Shown here: piece after piece, positions 6,287-8,837 of the stretch | How positions within the stretch are numbered: the stretch's first letter is position 1 | Layout: the number at the start of each line of letters is the position of its first letter | Assembly: GCA_007125735.1 (NCBI GenBank) | Contig: SLCP01000058.1 | Span: 1 to 8,837 of the forward strand | Length of the DNA stretch: 8,837 nucleotides | Source: Coriobacteriia bacterium | Lineage (GTDB): Bacteria; Actinomycetota; Coriobacteriia; Anaerosomatales; SLCP01 | Direction: 5' to 3' | Made by a program: the position numbers and the translations under genes | The notes under the pieces: model-generated | What the model was told of the DNA's origin: nothing | The model's input: only the letters and a program-made list of their open reading frames with translations | The model's database searches: none

Positions 6287-7957
6287 TCAGACGATGACGC
6301 GCAGGACCTCTTCGATCGATGTCTGGCCCATCCGCACCTTCTCGAGGCCGTCCTGCTTGAGCGTTCTCATGCCGTCGGCAACGGCAACCTTCTTTATTTC
6401 TTCGGCAGTTGCCTCCGCGACCGTTAATCTGCTGATCTCCTCGCTGATTAGCAGGACCTCGTGCACGCCCATGCGTCCACGGTAGCCGGTGTTGCCGCAC
6501 TTCTTGCAACCGACCGCCTTATAGATGCTCTCGGGCAGGTTGTCCTCGGTGAAGCCTGCGTCGATGAGCGCCTTTGTGCTCGGCGAGAACTCCTCTTTGC
6601 ACTCGGGACACAACCGCCGACAGAGGCGCTGCGCGAGAACGCAGTCGAGAGCGGAGCCGACAAGGAAGGGTTCCACGCCCATCTCCACGAGTCGAGTGAC
6701 CGCGCCCGCCGCGTCGTTGGTGTGGAGCGTCGAAAGCACGAGGTGGCCAGTGAGCGCGGACTCGATGGCGATCTGCGCTGTTTCCTGGTCGCGGATCTCA
6801 CCCACGAGGATGATATCGGGAGAGCAGCGCAGGAACGAGCGCAGTGCACGCGCGAACGTGAGACCCGCCTTGGCGTTGACTTGGCACTGGTTGACGCCCG
6901 GCAGGCGATACTCGACCGGGTCCTCGGCGGTGAGGATGTGGCGGTCGGGAGAGTTCAGTACGTTGACCGCGGCGTAGAGCGACGTCGACTTGCCTGAGCC
7001 CGTGGGCCCGGTGACGAGGATGGCACCATACGGCTTGCGGAACGACGATTCGAACCGACCGAGAGCGTCGGGCAGGAAGCCGAGGTCCTTGAGCTCGAGC
7101 AGGATCGCGTCCTTTCGCAGGATACGGAGGACGACCCGCTCACCGTACACGGTCGGGAGTGAGGAAACGCGGAAGTCGATCTGGTAGCCGCCGATCGTCA
7201 CCGCGCAGTGGCCGTCTTGAGGCCTACGCGATTCAGCGATGTCCATCTCGGCCATGATCTTGAAGCGACTGATGATCGAGGATTGCACGGCCTTGGGGCT
7301 GCGCATTACTTCGTGGAGCACGCCATCGACGCGGAAGCGCACGCGCATGTCGGTCTCTTGAGGCTCGATGTGAATATCGCTCGCCCGGTCGGCAACCGCT
7401 TTGTTGATGATGTAGTTGACGAGTTTGACGATCGGTGCGTCAGCGGCCACATCGGTGAGCTGCGTGAGGTCGGACTCGTCGAACTCTTCTGCCGGCGCCC
7501 CGGCGTCGAGCTCGGTCTGCTCGGCGACCTTGTAGTACTCCTCGATGGCCGCGAGGATGTCGTCCTTCGTGGAGATGGCCGGCTTGATCTCGTGGCCAGT
7601 GATGATGCGCAGGTCATCGAGCGCGAGTACGTTCTGCGGGTCGGCCATCGCGACCACGAGCTCGCCATCGGCGATCTGCACCGGCATCAGCGTGTAGCGC
7701 TCGGCTAGGTCGCGCGGCACGGCCGCAACCGCATCGGGGGTGGGTTTGCGCGCCGAGAAGTCGATGTACTCGATGCCGATCTGCGCTGCCATCACCGACA
7801 GGATTGCACCTTGCGTGGCGTAGCCGAGATCGACCAGCACCCGGCCGAGAGGGGATCCTGTGGCCTTGTGCACCTCGAGCGCGTCGTTGAGCTGCCGCTC
7901 TGTTATTATCCCGGCCCGCATGAGGAGCTGGCCGAGTCGGTGTCCGGCTTCCGCCAC
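6287..7957 (-). CDS. pilB: Type IV pilus assembly ATPase PilB (GspE family)
   Basis: This is the hexameric cytoplasmic ATPase that powers pilus extension (556 residues, normal length). The N-terminal T2SSE_N-type region (RLGQLLMRAGIITERQLNDAL, residues 7-27, through about 145) precedes the ATPase core. Core motifs are the Walker A GPTGSGKS (317-324), Asp box AEDPVEY (344-350), Walker B IILVGEIRD (382-390), His box TGHLVLSTLHTND (403-415), and the zinc-binding Cys pairs C450/C453 and C484/C487 seen in PilB/GspE but not PilT. The residues before Walker B read FLRCSPD where FLRQDPD is more usual. I chose GTG 7957, which follows AAGAGG at 9-base spacing and gives a family-like N-terminus; the frame extends to a GTG at 8023 that has no good ribosome site. 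The bases GAGG-CAA-CCTC just before the start could form a tiny hairpin hiding part of that site. It leads the pilB-pilC pair. Confidence 0.96.
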   Translation of the reverse strand: MAEAGHRLGQLLMRAGIITERQLNDALEVHKATGSPLGRVLVDLGYATQGAILSVMAAQIGIEYIDFSARKPTPDAVAAVPRDLAERYTLMPVQIADGELVVAMADPQNVLALDDLRIITGHEIKPAISTKDDILAAIEEYYKVAEQTELDAGAPAEEFDESDLTQLTDVAADAPIVKLVNYIINKAVADRASDIHIEPQETDMRVRFRVDGVLHEVMRSPKAVQSSIISRFKIMAEMDIAESRRPQDGHCAVTIGGYQIDFRVSSLPTVYGERVVLRILRKDAILLELKDLGFLPDALGRFESSFRKPYGAILVTGPTGSGKSTSLYAAVNVLNSPDRHILTAEDPVEYRLPGVNQCQVNAKAGLTFARALRSFLRCSPDIILVGEIRDQETAQIAIESALTGHLVLSTLHTNDAAGAVTRLVEMGVEPFLVGSALDCVLAQRLCRRLCPECKEEFSPSTKALIDAGFTEDNLPESIYKAVGCKKCGNTGYRGRMGVHEVLLISEEISRLTVAEATAEEIKKVAVADGMRTLKQDGLEKVRMGQTSIEEVLRVIV

Positions 7958-8070
7958 GTGAGGTTGCCTCTTCCGGATGTGCGCCGCACGATGATCGGCG
8001 ACTCGGTGGTGCGGTACGTACACTGCCTAATGGTACGACATCACCGGCCCTGCTGGCACGGCCGTCTTGC

Positions 8071-8837
8071 TCACGATGACTTGCGCGCCTCCGAGAGGTC
8101 GTTGAGGAGCGCTGACGCGTACCGCTGGAAGAGTTCGTAGGTCTTGGTGCCCTCTTTCACGCCCACGCGCGTGTCCCCGAACCACATCTCGACCGGCGAG
8201 ACCAGATCGAACTCCGGTGCGTCGCGCTCGGGTGCTGGGTCGGGAGCAGGGGGTGCTTCGCTGACGGCGGCGCCCGGCATGACCTCGTCGAGCCACGAAT
8301 CATCGATCGACGCCGCGACCGGCGGTGCAGGTGGGGCGTCGGCGGAGAGGGGCTCCGGAGGCAGAACGGACTCCGCGGACGGCGGCTCGGGCTCCGGAGG
8401 CAGAACGGACTCCGCGGACGGCGGCTCGGGCTCCGGAGGCAGAACCGACTCTGCCGCTTCCGGTTCGGGTTCGGGTGGCAGCACCGACTCTACAGGCTCC
8501 GGCTCGGGCTCCGGCGCCACTGCGATCTCCGCGGGCTCCGGCTCGACCTCCGGCACGACCTCGGAGGCGGGCTCGAGTTCAGGAAGCACTTCGGGAGGAA
8601 TGGCAGGCTCTGACTCGGGGAGCGGTCCGGGTCCCGGCACATCCGGCTCGACGATCTCCCGCGTCTCAGGCAGCGAACTAGGCCCCTGCAGCAGCTCTTG
8701 AGGTGGCTCCTGGCCGGTCTCTGGAGCAGCGACGGTCGGGGCCTCGAGCGGGGCGGCTGGTGCCGGCTCTACTTCCGGGGCCTCGGAAGCCTCGATCGCA
8801 CGCTCCACCTCGGCCACTACCGTCGGCTCTGGAGACA
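8071..8837 (-). CDS. Pro/Glu-rich tandem-repeat protein of unknown function, N-terminus outside the window
   Basis: The frame is open from the window edge to TGA at 8071, showing 254 residues; the start is not visible. I do not recognise the protein. Most of the visible part is a low-complexity Pro/Glu/Ala/Ser linker, including about four copies of a 13-residue unit (PPEPEPPSAESVL and variants). No membrane segment is visible. It ends in a non-repetitive stretch of about 43 residues, from VSPVEMWFGDTRVGVKEG to an amphipathic helix-like YELFQRYASALLNDL, which looks like a small folded module. The acidic, proline-rich linker recalls spacers in TonB-like or other envelope-spanning proteins, but the deciding N-terminal part is missing. 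It stops 113 bases before pilB on the same strand, so a link to pilus assembly or its regulation is plausible but only inferred. No promoter is convincing in the 113-base gap, which holds only short GTACGTAC-type palindromes. Confidence 0.75.
   Translation of the reverse strand, partial: SPEPTVVAEVERAIEASEAPEVEPAPAAPLEAPTVAAPETGQEPPQELLQGPSSLPETREIVEPDVPGPGPLPESEPAIPPEVLPELEPASEVVPEVEPEPAEIAVAPEPEPEPVESVLPPEPEPEAAESVLPPEPEPPSAESVLPPEPEPPSAESVLPPEPLSADAPPAPPVAASIDDSWLDEVMPGAAVSEAPPAPDPAPERDAPEFDLVSPVEMWFGDTRVGVKEGTKTYELFQRYASALLNDLSEARKSS
8351..8506. repeat. Tandem 39-bp repeat array inside the Pro/Glu-rich gene
   Basis: Four in-frame units of 39 bp start at 8351, 8390, 8429 and 8468; each opens with GGCTCCGGAGGCAG or a close variant, and a fifth partial unit follows at 8507. 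The units at 8351 and 8390 are identical over all 39 bases, while those at 8429 and 8468 have diverged. The unit length is a multiple of three (13 codons), so copy-number change keeps the frame. Identical neighbours next to diverged ones suggest recent duplication or homogenisation at the 3' end of the array. Confidence 0.9.

Noticed and set aside
7958..8023. Extension of PilB to GTG 8023
   Set aside because: The extra 22 residues are His/Arg-rich and not family-like, and no suitable ribosome site precedes that GTG. The GTG at 7957 has AAGAGG at 9 bases.
8351..8506. CRISPR-like array
   Set aside because: The units are contiguous, in frame, without spacers, and encode a 13-residue peptide repeat.
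8144..8701. Plus-strand Gly/Ser-rich frame opposite the Pro/Glu-repeat gene
   Set aside because: The repetitive Gly-Ser product is the mirror of Pro/Glu codons. The minus-strand frame continues to the window edge, ends in a non-repetitive folded-looking module and is collinear with the pil genes.

Overview
The window holds most of a type IV pilus (T4P) assembly locus, all on the minus strand. Read in the direction of transcription (high to low coordinates) the order is: a Pro/Glu-repeat protein of unknown function (cut by the window end), the assembly ATPase PilB, the inner-membrane platform PilC, a major-pilin-like prepilin, the prepilin peptidase PilD, then three minor-pilin-like genes (a large PilV-like protein with Ig/Fn3-like modules, a PilW-like protein, and a large PilX/GspK-like protein cut by the other window end). 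Coding density is high and no stretch over about 135 bases lacks a gene.

The DNA is GC-rich by eye, uses GTG starts in at least two genes, and the intrinsic-terminator-like hairpin after the pilin lacks a U-tract. The pilin tail resembles the short Cys-containing pilins of Gram-positive and actinobacterial T4P systems (NQRTIDGAVQQW followed by a CPRG...C segment). I infer a high-GC bacterium, plausibly an actinobacterium of a Coriobacteriia-like lineage. This is a recollection-based guess; a protein search would settle it.

Working model: PilB hydrolyses ATP on the cytoplasmic face of PilC to add pilin subunits. PilD cleaves the short basic leader of the pilin and of the two clear minor prepilins (leaders ending DEG, EEG and DDG); the PilX-like protein has a degenerate DSG site and lacks Glu5. 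The minor pilins probably form the initiating tip complex, and the PilV-like protein carries about 370 residues of beta-rich extracellular domains that could make it a tip adhesin. No pilT lies between pilB and pilC in this window, and no PilM/N/O genes are visible, though they may lie outside it.

Expression appears segmented. The pilin has a 133-base leader with a long imperfect hairpin, a small GNRA-loop hairpin and a near-perfect Shine-Dalgarno, and is followed by a strong 14-bp hairpin. A weak promoter candidate precedes pilD, and a perfect 16-bp palindrome sits between pilD and the minor pilins. The less ordinary parts are the pilin leader, the modular PilV-like protein, the large Glu5-less PilX-like protein and the tandem-repeat protein upstream of pilB. 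I see no clear evidence of a wholly new system here.
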